DNA from: Tepidimonas taiwanensis
Lineage (GTDB): Bacteria > Pseudomonadota > Gammaproteobacteria > Burkholderiales > Burkholderiaceae_C
Reading direction: 5' to 3'
NCBI RefSeq assembly: GCF_020162115.1
Contig: NZ_CP083911.1
Coordinates: 2,294,001 to 2,358,000 of the forward strand
Length of the DNA: 64,000 bases
Shown here: positions 1 through 8,810 of the stretch, piece by piece
Layout: the number at the start of each line of letters is the position of its first letter
How positions within the stretch are numbered: the first letter of the stretch is position 1
Translations under genes and position numbers: made by a program
Notes under the pieces: generated by a model
Seen by the model: only the letters and a program-made list of their open reading frames with translations
What the model was told of the DNA's origin: nothing
The model's database searches: none

Positions 1-726
1 GTTGTGGATCGCCTCGGTGCGGATTTCCTCCTCGTTGACGAGCTTGGCGGCCTCCTCCTCGACGAGCAGCCGGCGCGCCTCGGCGATGCGCAGCCGCCGC
101 GTCTTGCGCCGCCCGAGATTGAGCTGCCCGAACAGACCCTTGAGCTGCTCGGCCATCTCCTCCATCCCGGCGGGGGTCATCACCTCCAGATGCGGCTGCG
201 GGGCCGCCAGCTCGATGTCGATCTCCTTGTCGTCGAGCTGTCCCTCGCGCAGCTTCTTACGAAACGCCTGCCGCGCGGCGCTGTCGCGGTCCACCTCGCC
301 GTCGCGCGGCGGCGGCAGCAGCGCGTCCAGGATGCGGTCCTCCGCCGCGTCCTCGGCGCGGGTGCGCACACGCGCCATCGCCGCCTCGCGCGTCTGCTTG
401 ACGGCGATATCGGCCAGGTCGCGGACGATGCTGTCCACGTCCTTGCCGACGTAGCCGACCTCGGTGAATTTGGTCGCTTCGACCTTGATGAACGGGGCGT
501 TGGCCAGCTTGGCCAGGCGGCGCGCGATTTCGGTCTTGCCGACGCCCGTCGGGCCGATCATCAGGATATTTTTCGGTGTGATCTCGGGCCGCAGCTTCGG
601 GTCCACCTGCTGGCGCCGCCAGCGGTTGCGCAGCGCGATCGCCACCGCGTGCTTGGCCGCGCGCTGGCCGATGATGTGGGCGTCGAGCTCGGAGACGATC
701 TCTTGTGGGGTCATGGCCGCGCTCAT
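1..726 (-). CDS. hslU: HslU, ATPase subunit of the HslUV protease (partial)
   Basis: AAA+ unfoldase that feeds substrates into the HslV peptidase in the cytoplasm. The window holds only the first 242 residues; the C-terminal half lies beyond base 1. The start is MSAAMTPQEIV, matching known HslU N-termini. Walker A GPTGVGKT is at residues 58-65, and the family motif KFTEVGYVGKD follows it. The acidic/basic I-domain region REGQLDDKEI is also visible. The ATG at 726 overlaps the hslV stop as ATGA, so the two genes are translationally coupled in the usual hslV-hslU order. The identification is secure from direct similarity to E. coli HslU recalled from memory. Confidence 0.97.
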   Translation of the reverse strand, partial: MSAAMTPQEIVSELDAHIIGQRAAKHAVAIALRNRWRRQQVDPKLRPEITPKNILMIGPTGVGKTEIARRLAKLANAPFIKVEATKFTEVGYVGKDVDSIVRDLADIAVKQTREAAMARVRTRAEDAAEDRILDALLPPPRDGEVDRDSAARQAFRKKLREGQLDDKEIDIELAAPQPHLEVMTPAGMEEMAEQLKGLFGQLNLGRRKTRRLRIAEARRLLVEEEAAKLVNEEEIRTEAIHN

Positions 727-1301
727 GCGAGCACCTCCACGGTGTGGTGCTGGTTGGTGTAGATGCACAGGTCGCCGGCGATGCGCAACGCCTCGCGCAC
801 GACGGCCTCGGCGGACAACGCCGTGTGGTCCAGCAGCGCCTTCGCGGCCGCCTGCGCGTAGGCGCCGCCGGAGCCGATGGCGACGATGCCGTGCTCGGGC
901 TCCAGCACGTCGCCGTTGCCGGTGATGACCAGGCTCGTGCTGCGGTCAGCCACGGCCAGCATCGCCTCCAGCCGGCGCAGCACGCGGTCGGTGCGCCAGT
1001 CCTTGGTCAGCTCCACCGCGGCGCGCACGAGGTGGCCCTGGTGTTTTTCCAGCTTGGCCTCGAAGCGTTCGAACAGCGTGAAGGCGTCGGCGGTGGCCCC
1101 GGCAAAGCCCGCCAGCACCTGGTCGCGGTAGAGGCGGCGCACCTTGCGGGCGCTGGCCTTGACGACGATGTGCCCCAGCGTCACCTGTCCGTCGCCGCCC
1201 ATCGCGACCTGCCAGCGGCCGGCGTCGGCGGGGTCCGGGCGGCGCACGCACACGATCGTCGTGCCGTGAAAGACGGCACGGTCTGCAGTTGGATGTTCCA
1301 T
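723..1301 (-). CDS. hslV: HslV, proteolytic subunit of the HslUV protease
   Basis: Threonine peptidase of the proteasome-like HslUV complex, 192 residues. The sequence after residue 12 (GTTIVCVRR, then GDGQVTLG, AGFAGATADAF, AVELTKDWRTDR, ITGNGDV and AIGSGGAYAQAAA) is typical HslV. The catalytic Thr is expected to be T14, so a 13-residue leader (MEHPTADRAVFHG) must be removed. Betaproteobacterial HslV proteins have such a short leader, whereas E. coli starts at MTTIV. The ATG at 1301 lies two bases after the stop of the upstream STAS gene. A longer reading to 1661 would overlap that gene heavily and was not chosen. Confidence 0.96.
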   Translation of the reverse strand: MEHPTADRAVFHGTTIVCVRRPDPADAGRWQVAMGGDGQVTLGHIVVKASARKVRRLYRDQVLAGFAGATADAFTLFERFEAKLEKHQGHLVRAAVELTKDWRTDRVLRRLEAMLAVADRSTSLVITGNGDVLEPEHGIVAIGSGGAYAQAAAKALLDHTALSAEAVVREALRIAGDLCIYTNQHHTVEVLA

Positions 1302-1303
1302 GC

Positions 1304-3037
1304 TCAGTATTGTCGCAGCCGCACGGTGGCCGCGTCGGTGATGCCGACCACCTGAAACAGCGCCGCGATCAAATGCGGCACCCCGTCGAGCTCGACGCGC
1401 AAGCCGCGCGCGCGCGCCGCCAGCAGCCACTGCAGCAGCGCCCCGGCGGCGGCAAAGTCGATGCGCTGCAGCCGCCGCAGGTCGACCCGCAGCACCGCGG
1501 GCGCCGGGGCCCCTTGCGTGGAACCGCTGTCCGCCGATGCCGGCAGCGCCGCCGCGACCGCCTGATCCAGCGCGGCCAGCGCCGCGGCCGCGTCCCCCTG
1601 CAACACCCCCTCGAGGCACACTCGCGCCGTGGCCGCGTCGAGTTGGGTCGACACCTCCCACGCCATCTGCTGCGTGGGCATGGCCGGAAACTCGGTTTCG
1701 GACGCGCTCGTCGCTGCCGCGACGATGGTGGGCCAGGCCAGCGGCTCGGCACCGGCCGATACGGGGTTTGCATCGGCGGCGGTCGGTGCCGCCACCGTGA
1801 CCTCATCCGGCAGCCGCTCGGCCGGCAGGACGCGTGCCACCGGATCGCGCCAGGCCGGGGGCAGCTCGCCGTAGGTCACGCAGTAGTCCAGCGCCACCAG
1901 GTCGAACTCGTCTCGCCGCCCCAGCAGGCGCAGCGTCGCCAGCCGCAGCCGCCACCACAGCGCGGGGTTCTCGCGCCGCCCCGACGGTGTGCTGGCCTTG
2001 AGGCGCCGGCGCAGCACGGCGCTGCCGCACCAGTGCTGCTCGAGCGGCCGCTCGGCCCAGCGCTCGAACAGCGCGGTCAAACGCTGCGCCGCCTCGGTAT
2101 CGGCCGACGTGAGGGCCGACCAGTCGATCCAGCCTTGCACGCCGTCGCGGTCCAGCGCCGCCGCGAGCGCGGCCACCGCATCGGCGTCGAGCAGCGACGG
2201 GCACACCCACACCGCGACCGCCGATGGCGGCGCGGGCGTCTCGGCGACCGGCGCGGGGGCGGGCGCCGCGGGCGGCAGCGTCGCCGGCCAGTGTGGAATC
2301 GGCAACCGAAAGCGATCGGCCCACTCCGCCGCCCAGTCTTCGAACCCCTCGACGTCGCCGCTGGCCCACAGCAGGTCCAGCAGCAGCACCCCCGCCTCGC
2401 GCGCCAGCGGCGAGCGCACCTCCTGCGCCTGCAGCGCCTCGAGCGCCTGGCGCGCCTCGTCGATGCGCCCGTTGGCGAACAACACCGCCGCCTGCGTCAG
2501 CGCGGGATGCGACAGCGCAACGTCCCCGTCGTCGTGCGGCGGGGACGGCTCGACGCCGACCAGGTCGATGTGCATGCCACGCGCCTGCAGGTGCCCCGGC
2601 ACCACCGGCGCCGGATGCGCCGGCTGCGGTGCGCCGATGCGCACCGCGGGCGCCGGCGTGGCGCGCGACGACCAGTGCTGCGCCATCTGCGCCTCGATGC
2701 GGGCGATCTGTTCGATCGTGCGCGACCGGTCGCGGCGCGGCCGTGCCCAGCCGCTGCGCCCACCATCGCTTGACGGATGGCTGGAGGACTCCCCGGACGC
2801 GACGCCCTGGGCTGCCTTGGCGGCCTGCTGCGCGCGCATCAGCGCGCGCAGCTCGTTGAGTTCCTCGTGGCGAACGCGGTCGTTGCGGCGCTTGCGCGCC
2901 ATCGCCGCCTTGAGCGCCTGGCGCTCTTCCTGCCAGCCGCGCACGGCCGCGCCATCCGCCGCGCCCGGCAGCACGCGGCGCCACACCCGGCTCCACCAGC
3001 CGCCGCGGTCGTCGGGGGTGGGAGGAGGAGCCTGCAT
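1304..3037 (-). CDS. STAS-domain protein with N-terminal coiled/low-complexity region
   Basis: Protein of 577 residues. The last ~65 residues (LRVDLRRLQRIDFAAAGALLQWLLAARARG..) form a clear STAS fold of the MlaB/anti-anti-sigma type. A second, weaker STAS-like segment lies near residues 260-370 (WVCPSLLDADAVAALAAAL). The N-terminal 130 residues are charged (KAAMARKRRNDRVRHEELNELRALM) and probably helical, and residues ~165-240 resemble a short TPR-like helical repeat. It has no catalytic motif and no signal peptide, so it is probably a cytoplasmic regulatory or scaffold protein. It sits between dksA and hslVU, almost touching both, which suggests co-transcription. The partner and role are unknown. 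Confidence 0.8.
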   Translation of the reverse strand: MQAPPPTPDDRGGWWSRVWRRVLPGAADGAAVRGWQEERQALKAAMARKRRNDRVRHEELNELRALMRAQQAAKAAQGVASGESSSHPSSDGGRSGWARPRRDRSRTIEQIARIEAQMAQHWSSRATPAPAVRIGAPQPAHPAPVVPGHLQARGMHIDLVGVEPSPPHDDGDVALSHPALTQAAVLFANGRIDEARQALEALQAQEVRSPLAREAGVLLLDLLWASGDVEGFEDWAAEWADRFRLPIPHWPATLPPAAPAPAPVAETPAPPSAVAVWVCPSLLDADAVAALAAALDRDGVQGWIDWSALTSADTEAAQRLTALFERWAERPLEQHWCGSAVLRRRLKASTPSGRRENPALWWRLRLATLRLLGRRDEFDLVALDYCVTYGELPPAWRDPVARVLPAERLPDEVTVAAPTAADANPVSAGAEPLAWPTIVAAATSASETEFPAMPTQQMAWEVSTQLDAATARVCLEGVLQGDAAAALAALDQAVAAALPASADSGSTQGAPAPAVLRVDLRRLQRIDFAAAGALLQWLLAARARGLRVELDGVPHLIAALFQVVGITDAATVRLRQY

Positions 3038-3071
3038 GGCGCGGGGGCAGCCGCCGGCGGGCGGCGGGGTC

Positions 3072-3779
3072 TCAGTCGCCGAAGAGCTTTTGCTTCAGCT
3101 CGCGGCGCTGCTGCGCCTCGATCGACAGACTCGCGGTCGGGCGCGCGAGCAAGCGCCCCACGCCGATCGGCTCGCCGGTCTCTTCGCAGTAGCCGTAGTC
3201 GCCGCTGTCGATGCGCGCGAGCGCCTGCTCGATCTTCTTGAGCAGCTTACGCTCGCGGTCGCGCGTGCGCAGCTCCAGCGCGTGCTCCTCTTCGATGGTC
3301 GCCCGGTCGGCCGGGTCGGGCACGATCACCGTGTCTTCGCGCAGGTGCTCGGTGGTCTCGCCGGCGTTGTTCAGGATATCCTGCTTGAGGGCCAGCAGCT
3401 TGCGGCGGAAGTAGGCGAGCTGCACGTCGTTCATGTATTCCGAATCCGGCATCGCGAGGATGTCGGCGTCGGTCAACTGCTCCAGCGGCACGGTTTTCCA
3501 GTTGTCGGCGCGGGCCGGATCCTTGCGCAGCGCGGCAGCGGGCGTGGCGATCGTGGTCATGACGGGTTCGGGTGCGTAACTGGCTTTGGCAGCGCGCGGG
3601 TCGTGCGTCGGCGCCACCGCCTCGGTGGTCTGGGCGTGCATCGCGGCCTTCTCGGCCCGGCGGGAAGCCGCAGCGGACGGCTTGCGCGGCGCGCGCGGCT
3701 TGGCGTCACCCGTCGCGGGGGCCGCGACGGGCCCGGTTCCGGACGGGCCAGCCTCACGGGATGACGAGCGGCTGTTCAC
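3072..3779 (-). CDS. dksA: DksA, RNA polymerase-binding transcription factor (Cys-poor form)
   Basis: Secondary-channel regulator of RNA polymerase that works with ppGpp. The coiled-coil tip motif DPADRA (DxxDxA) is intact. The C-terminal zinc-finger region reads GYCEETGEPIG..PTASLSIEAQ, so only one of the four zinc-binding Cys of E. coli DksA remains (C198; the others are Thr, Ser and Ala). This is the Cys-poor type expected to be stable without zinc. I chose the GTG at 3779 because AGGAG lies 7 bases upstream. This gives 235 residues with a ~73-residue Ala/Pro/Lys-rich N-terminal extension. An ATG at 3560 would give 162 residues, closer to E. coli size, but has no clear ribosome site. Confidence 0.93.
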   Translation of the reverse strand: MNSRSSSREAGPSGTGPVAAPATGDAKPRAPRKPSAAASRRAEKAAMHAQTTEAVAPTHDPRAAKASYAPEPVMTTIATPAAALRKDPARADNWKTVPLEQLTDADILAMPDSEYMNDVQLAYFRRKLLALKQDILNNAGETTEHLREDTVIVPDPADRATIEEEHALELRTRDRERKLLKKIEQALARIDSGDYGYCEETGEPIGVGRLLARPTASLSIEAQQRRELKQKLFGD

Positions 3780-3930
3780 GACGCATCTCCTCTGGCGGTA
3801 CGGGTGTCGCCGCATGACGGCAGCCGGTGCGGCCTCCCCGCCGTCCGGTCCACCCGTTTGGAATGGGGGCCGATTGTAAGCGCTGTCGGCGGGGACGCCG
3901 GGGCCGCGTTGCCACGCCGCCACAGCCGCG

Positions 3931-5007
3931 TCAGGCGAGCGACTGCTCCAGCCCCTGCACGAGGATGTCGCGGGGCAGATCGATGCCGATGAAGACCATT
4001 TTGCTCTCGCGCTTCTCACCGGGCTTCCACACCGGCCCCAGGTCGCTGCCCATGAGCTGGTGCACCCCCTGGAAGATCACTTTGCGGTCGGTGCCCTGCA
4101 TGTGCAGCACGCCCTTGTAGCGCAGCAGCTTCGGTCCCCAGACCTGCACCACCGCCCCGAGAAAGTCCTCCAGCTTGTGCGGATCGAACGGCCGCTCACT
4201 GCGCCACACGAAGCTCTTGACGTCGTCGTCGTGGTGGTGGTGGTGCTTGGCGTGACCGTGCCCGTGGTGATGGTCATGGTCGTGCGCGCAGTGACCGTGG
4301 TCGTGGTCACAGTGGCGGTGGTCGTGGTGATCATGGTGATCGTGCCCGTCGGCTTTCAGGAAATCCGGGTCGATCTCCAGCTTGGCGTTGAGGTTGAAGC
4401 CGCGCAGATCGAGCACCTTGGCCAGCGGCACCTGCCCGAAGTGCACCGTCTCGATCGGCGCGCGCGGGTTCATGTGTTTGAGGCGGTGCACGAGCGCGTC
4501 GAGCTCCTCGGCCGACACGAGGTCGGCCTTGCTGATGAAGATCTGGTCCGCAAACCCGACCTGGCGGCGCGCCTCCTGCCGCTCGTCGAGCTGCTGCTGC
4601 GCGTGCTTGGCGTCGACCAGCGTGAGAATCCCGTCGAGCAGGTAGGTCTCGGCGACCTCATCGTCCATGAAGAACGTTTGCGCCACCGGCCCCGGGTCGG
4701 CCAGCCCGGTGGTCTCGATGATGACCCGGTCGAACGCGAGCAGCCCCTTGCGCCGCTTGGCTGCCAGCAGCGACAGCGTGCTGCGCAGGTCCTCGCGGAT
4801 CGTGCAGCAGACGCAGCCGTTGCTCATCTGGATGATCTGCTCCTCGGTGTCGGCCACCAGGATGTCGTTGTCGATGTTTTCTTCACCGAACTCGTTTTCG
4901 ATGACGGCGATTCGCTGCCCGTGCGCCTCCGTGAGGACGCGCTTGAGCAGGGTCGTCTTGCCCGAGCCGAGAAAGCCGGTGAGGATGGTTGCGGGGATCA
5001 GTGCCAT
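3931..5007 (-). CDS. CobW/COG0523-family GTPase with His-rich metal-binding loop
   Basis: P-loop GTPase of 358 residues from the YjiA/ZNG1 group, proposed to load metals (often zinc) onto client proteins. Walker A GFLGSGKTT is at residues 11-19. The family metal motif CVCC is at 65-68 and the base-recognition motif SKAD at 159-162. Residues 222-262 are an extreme His/Asp run with two Cys (GHDHHDHHDH.. to ..KHHHHHDDD), a likely zinc store or sensor loop. The C-terminal CobW_C domain follows. It lies upstream of and co-oriented with dksA, 151 bp away. Pairing of a zinc-chaperone GTPase with a zinc-independent DksA is consistent with a zinc-limitation context, but no Zur box was identified. Confidence 0.92.
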   Translation of the reverse strand: MALIPATILTGFLGSGKTTLLKRVLTEAHGQRIAVIENEFGEENIDNDILVADTEEQIIQMSNGCVCCTIREDLRSTLSLLAAKRRKGLLAFDRVIIETTGLADPGPVAQTFFMDDEVAETYLLDGILTLVDAKHAQQQLDERQEARRQVGFADQIFISKADLVSAEELDALVHRLKHMNPRAPIETVHFGQVPLAKVLDLRGFNLNAKLEIDPDFLKADGHDHHDHHDHRHCDHDHGHCAHDHDHHHGHGHAKHHHHHDDDVKSFVWRSERPFDPHKLEDFLGAVVQVWGPKLLRYKGVLHMQGTDRKVIFQGVHQLMGSDLGPVWKPGEKRESKMVFIGIDLPRDILVQGLEQSLA

Positions 5008-5154
5008 GACATCAGTGTAGCGAGGCCGTCAAGCCCTGTGCGCCCCGCTGCCATCGAGCGGCGCGACCGCCCGTGCGCTCGGTGCGCGCCGCCGCCCATC
5101 ACGCGCGGACGGACGCCACACCCCCGGCGTGCGTCGCGGTCGTCACCGGGGGCT

Positions 5155-6339
5155 TCAGGGCCGCCGCCAGACCACCAGCCCCTTGAGGTACTCGCCCTCC
5201 GGGAAGGCCAGCCCCGTCGGGTGATCCGGCGCGCCGCCGTGGCGTGCCAGGATCGTCGCGTCCACACCCGCCTCGTCGGCGGCGCTGGCGACGATTTTCT
5301 GGAACAGCTCCACCCCGACCGCGCCGGAGCACGAATAGGTGAACAACACCCCACCGGGGTTCAGCAACTTGAATCCCAACCGGTTGACATCCTTGTACGC
5401 ACGGGCGGCCCGCTCGACGTGCGCCGCGGAGGGCGCGAGCTTCGGCGGATCGAGCACAATGGCGTCGAAACGCCGCCCCTCGGCCAGAAAGGCGCGCAGG
5501 CTCGCGTTGACGTCGGCATCGACAAACGTGCAGCGCCCGGGGTCGAACCCGTTGAGCGCGACGTTGTCCCGCGCCCGCGCCAGCGCCGCCGCCGAGGAGT
5601 CGATCGAGGTCACGTGGCGCGCGCCGCCGGACAGCGCCGCGACCGTGAAGCCCCCCGTGTAGCTGTAGCAGTTGAGGACGTCTGCGAACCCGAAGCGCCG
5701 CGTCCACGCGGCACAGTCGCGCCGGCTGTCGCGCTGGTCCAGGTAGTAGCCCGTTTTGTGCCCCTCGGCCACGTCCAGGCTCAGGCGCCAGCCGTTTTCG
5801 TGGATCACGCATTCGGTGGCACCGCCGCCGCGCAGCCAGCCGGTCACCGGCGGCAGCCCCTCGCGCTGGCGCACGCTCGCGTCCGAGCGCTCGTACAGGC
5901 GCGCCAGGCCCGTCACGCGCAGCAGCGCGTCCGCGATCACCGCCTTGTGCCGCTCGACACCGCTGCTGCCGAACTGCGCGACCAATGTCTCGCCGTAGCG
6001 GTCAACGATCAACCCGGGCAGCCCATCCGATTCACCATGCACCAAGCGCACGCCGTCGCTGTCGATGGCCAGCCGCTCGCGCAGGGCGGCGGCGGTGCGC
6101 AACCGCCGCTCGAAAAACCCCGCGTCGATGCGCTCGGCCTCGTCGAAGCTCCACACCCGCACGCGGATCTTGGAGCTGGGCGCGTACGCCCCCCAGGCGA
6201 GGAAACGCCCTTCGGCGCTCTCCACCCGCACCGTCTCACCGGGGTCGGCGCGGCCGCGGTCGATGGCGCCGTCGAACACCCACGGGTGGCGGCGCAGCAG
6301 CGAGCGTTCCTTGCCCGCTTTCAGTCGGATCGTCTTCAT
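5155..6339 (-). CDS. rlmI: 23S rRNA m5C methyltransferase RlmI-type
   Basis: SAM-dependent methyltransferase of 394 residues; E. coli RlmI (396 aa) methylates C1962 of 23S rRNA. The N-terminus MKTIRLKAGKERSLLRRHPWVF is a PUA-type RNA-binding domain. The Rossmann segment is FADVLNCYSYTGGF. The catalytic motifs are DPPKLAPS and YSCSG (Cys at about 337). The ATG at 6339 was chosen because the PUA domain begins there. It could instead be another member of the RlmI/RlmK-like COG1092 family, but length and motifs fit RlmI. It lies 35 bp downstream of the DsrE-like gene on the same strand. Confidence 0.9.
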   Translation of the reverse strand: MKTIRLKAGKERSLLRRHPWVFDGAIDRGRADPGETVRVESAEGRFLAWGAYAPSSKIRVRVWSFDEAERIDAGFFERRLRTAAALRERLAIDSDGVRLVHGESDGLPGLIVDRYGETLVAQFGSSGVERHKAVIADALLRVTGLARLYERSDASVRQREGLPPVTGWLRGGGATECVIHENGWRLSLDVAEGHKTGYYLDQRDSRRDCAAWTRRFGFADVLNCYSYTGGFTVAALSGGARHVTSIDSSAAALARARDNVALNGFDPGRCTFVDADVNASLRAFLAEGRRFDAIVLDPPKLAPSAAHVERAARAYKDVNRLGFKLLNPGGVLFTYSCSGAVGVELFQKIVASAADEAGVDATILARHGGAPDHPTGLAFPEGEYLKGLVVWRRP

Positions 6340-6373
6340 GGGGTGGATTGTCCCACCCCCGCCGATGCCGGGC

Positions 6374-6802
6374 TTACGGCCGCAGGTAGACGAAGCCCTC
6401 GCGGGCCTGCAGCTTGGCGACTTCGGCCACGCCGGAAGGCACGATCTTGGCTTCCGGCACCAGCTTGCTGGCGTCGATCTTGCGCGCCACCAGGGTGTTG
6501 TTGCAGACGCGGAACTCCACGCCCTTGTTGGCCAGATCCGCCACCGCGCCGGCAAACGGCTGCTCCATCTGGTTGGTCGCCCCTTCGAGCAGGAAGTCGA
6601 TGCCCAGCCCGTGCGTGACGACGACGATCTTGGCGGTCGGGTCCGCGGCAAGGTGGTTGCGGATATTCTGGATCGCGCGCGAGGCCTGCGGGATGCCCTC
6701 GCTCATGTGGTAGACGACCTTGATCGGTTCGGCCGCTTGCACGGAGACGGCCAACATCAGGACGGAAACAAACGACACCCACCAGCGCCAAAGGGACTTC
6801 AT
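6374..6802 (-). CDS. DsrE-family periplasmic protein
   Basis: Small protein of 142 residues. It has a Sec signal peptide (KSLWRWWVSFVSVLMLAVSVQA) followed by a DsrE/DsrF-like fold (IKVVYHMSEG..IRNHLAADPTAKIVVVTHGLG..). Proteins of this exported DsrE type often sit in sulfur or redox contexts, but none is evident here. One Cys (FRVCNNTL) occupies the position usually conserved in the family. GAGGAG lies 6 bases before the ATG at 6802, which favours that start. An ATG at 6808 is immediately after the GAGGAG but would form an ATGA overlap with the xerC stop. The precise role is unknown. Confidence 0.83.
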   Translation of the reverse strand: MKSLWRWWVSFVSVLMLAVSVQAAEPIKVVYHMSEGIPQASRAIQNIRNHLAADPTAKIVVVTHGLGIDFLLEGATNQMEQPFAGAVADLANKGVEFRVCNNTLVARKIDASKLVPEAKIVPSGVAEVAKLQAREGFVYLRP

Positions 6803-6804
6803 CT

Positions 6805-7965
6805 TCATCTCCTCATGTCATCCATAGAGGCGGTTGTTGCCCCCGATCCATTATTGCGCGCATCGGTATCCGACAAACACGGCGGGGTATTGCCCGACCC
6901 GCCCGCCGCCGCGACACCACCATGTTTGCCCGGCCGTTCGCCCGAGCGCTCACCCGCCCCGCTTCGGCGCGCGCGCGGGTGCGCCGCCTCGTACACGCGG
7001 CTGAGGTGCTGAAAGTCCAGTCGCGTGTAGACCTGGGTGCTGGCGATGCTGGCGTGGCCGAGCAGCTCCTGCACGCCGCGCAGGTCGCCGCTGGACTGCA
7101 GCACATGGCTGGCAAAGCTGTGGCGCAGCATGTGCGGGTGCACGTGCACGTCCAGCCCCGCGCGGGCGGCCCACGCGGCGAGCCGTCGGCGCGCCACCTG
7201 GGGGCTCAGGCGCTCCCCGCGCGCGCCGACGAACAGCGCGGGTTCGCCCGCCGGCCGCGCGAGCAGCGCGCGCGCCCGGCACCACTCGGCCAGCGCGGCC
7301 AGCGCCGCGGGCGTCACGGGCACGGTGCGGCGCTTGCCGCCCTTGCCCGTCACGTGCGCCTCGCCAGCGTCCGCGTCGACCCAGCCGCGGGCCTGCGGCC
7401 CCGGGGCCACGTCCAACCCCAGCAGCTCGCCCAGCCGCAGTCCGCTGCCGTACAGCAGCTCCACCATCGCGCGGTCGCGCACGTATTCGGCACGGGCTTG
7501 AGCGGACGTCTCCGCCTCGGCCGCCTCCCCGCCCGTCGCGGCATTCCCCGGTAACGCACCACACGACGCCCCGTCCTCCGGCACCGCCTGCACCAGCCGC
7601 AGCGCGGCTTCCACCGGCAACGCCTTCGGCAGCGGTCGCCCGGCCTTGGGCGCGCGCACCCCGCGCACGGGATGGTGGTCGATGCGCCCCTGCCGGCCCA
7701 GCCAGTCGTAAAAGCCGCGCCACGCCGACAACACCAGCGCGAGCGTGCGCGGCGACTGCCCCGCGGCGTGCAGCTGCGCGAGCCAGCGCCGCACCGTGTC
7801 CTCGCGCACGGCCGTCAGCGCCAGCCCCGCGGCCTGCGCCCGCCGCTGCAGCGTCGCCAGGTGCGCCGCGTAGAGCGCCTGCGTGCGCGCGGCCAGGCGC
7901 TTTTCCACCCGCACGTGCGCGAGGTAAGCCGCGATCAACGCGGCATCCTCACTGGGGGCGTCCAT
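6805..7965 (-). CDS. xerC: Tyrosine recombinase XerC
   Basis: Site-specific recombinase that, with XerD, resolves chromosome dimers at dif. The catalytic residues are present: R177 (GLRLGE), K208 (TGKGGK), H278 and R281 (HPHMLRH), H304 (LLGHAS) and Y313 (QVYTRL). An N-terminal SAM-like DNA-binding domain spans residues ~5-100. At 386 residues it is longer than usual XerC (~300). There is a ~28-residue acidic/Ala insert after residue 130, and a 52-residue low-complexity tail after HPRARR (residue 334). The tail runs to the start of the DsrE gene. GGAG sits 8 bases before the ATG at 7965. It lies downstream of dapF and the DUF484 gene, a common betaproteobacterial order. Confidence 0.92.
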   Translation of the reverse strand: MDAPSEDAALIAAYLAHVRVEKRLAARTQALYAAHLATLQRRAQAAGLALTAVREDTVRRWLAQLHAAGQSPRTLALVLSAWRGFYDWLGRQGRIDHHPVRGVRAPKAGRPLPKALPVEAALRLVQAVPEDGASCGALPGNAATGGEAAEAETSAQARAEYVRDRAMVELLYGSGLRLGELLGLDVAPGPQARGWVDADAGEAHVTGKGGKRRTVPVTPAALAALAEWCRARALLARPAGEPALFVGARGERLSPQVARRRLAAWAARAGLDVHVHPHMLRHSFASHVLQSSGDLRGVQELLGHASIASTQVYTRLDFQHLSRVYEAAHPRARRSGAGERSGERPGKHGGVAAAGGSGNTPPCLSDTDARNNGSGATTASMDDMRR

Positions 7966-8039
7966 CTCAGTGGCTCCACCGCGCATCGCCCGACCCGTGA
8001 CGCGCGAAACCGGCCTGCCTCGTGGGAATGGATGGCATC

Positions 8040-8732
8040 CTAATGCGGCTCGGGCAGCAGCCGCGCCAGCGCGGCCGCGGCGAGTTCGCCGATGCGCGCG
8101 AGAAAATCGGTCGCGGCGTCGGCCTGAAAGCGCCGGGCATCCGGCGACGCCAGCACGAGCAGCCCGAAGGCCGGGGCATCCGCGGCGCGCCGCAACGGCA
8201 GCAGCGCGATCGAGGCCGCCGCGGCCGGGTCCGGCAGCCACTGCGCCGCTTCCAGCCCCGGGTTCGGCCCGCAGTACGGCTGCTGCAGCGACGTGGCGAA
8301 CGCCCGCGCGTCGTCGCTCGCCCCTTGCGCGTACGGCGCGTCGGCCCAGCGCGCGTCACACCCCCAAAGCTTGAGGGCGACCTGCGGCACATCGAACGCC
8401 TGCGCCAGCCCCCCGGTGACCGCATCGGGCACGCGCGCGGGATCGTCCACCGCGAGCAGCGCACAGGTCCAGCGGTGCAGCCGCTCCAGCAGCGACGTGT
8501 TGTCCTGGCCGTGGCGGATCATCTCCGCCGCGCGCAGCTCCAGCTGGCGCAGCCGCTCGCGCAACACCTCCACCTGCCGCTCCTGCAGGCTGATCGCCCG
8601 CCCCGTGTGCGGGCTGGTCAGCTGCACCGCCGCCAGCAACTCCGCGTGGCGCTCGAAGAAGTCCGGCGTGTGGAGCAGGAATTGGGCGATGTCGTCTTCG
8701 GTGATCGGGGGCAGCGGCGGGTAGGCATTCAC
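8040..8732 (-). CDS. DUF484 family protein
   Basis: Protein of 230 residues of the DUF484 family. Residues ~1-40 form the characteristic N-terminal part (ITEDDIAQFLLHTPDFFERHAELL). A helical segment (SLQERQVEVLRERLRQLELRAAEMI) follows, then a GAF-like domain. The family is conserved between dapF and xerC, and its biochemical function is unknown; the GAF-like part suggests ligand or signal binding. I chose the GTG at 8732 because AGGAG is 7-8 bases upstream. The longer reading to 8798 lacks such a site and overlaps dapF's 3' neighbourhood. Confidence 0.85.
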   Translation of the reverse strand: MNAYPPLPPITEDDIAQFLLHTPDFFERHAELLAAVQLTSPHTGRAISLQERQVEVLRERLRQLELRAAEMIRHGQDNTSLLERLHRWTCALLAVDDPARVPDAVTGGLAQAFDVPQVALKLWGCDARWADAPYAQGASDDARAFATSLQQPYCGPNPGLEAAQWLPDPAAAASIALLPLRRAADAPAFGLLVLASPDARRFQADAATDFLARIGELAAAALARLLPEPH

Positions 8733-8810
8733 GGATCGGTCTCCTGCTGGTGCGGCGGTGCGCGCCGCGGATGGACGCGCCGGCGCCGCACCCCGCATTG
8801 TGGCGCAGCC

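Noticed and set aside
1304..1661. Extension of hslV upstream to 1661
   Set aside because: Would overlap the STAS coding region; the conserved HslV sequence begins after 1301.
4060..6618. Long plus-strand reading frame of 852 codons over cobW and rlmI
   Set aside because: Antisense to two well-supported genes. Its poly-Val segment is the complement of the cobW His-rich loop.
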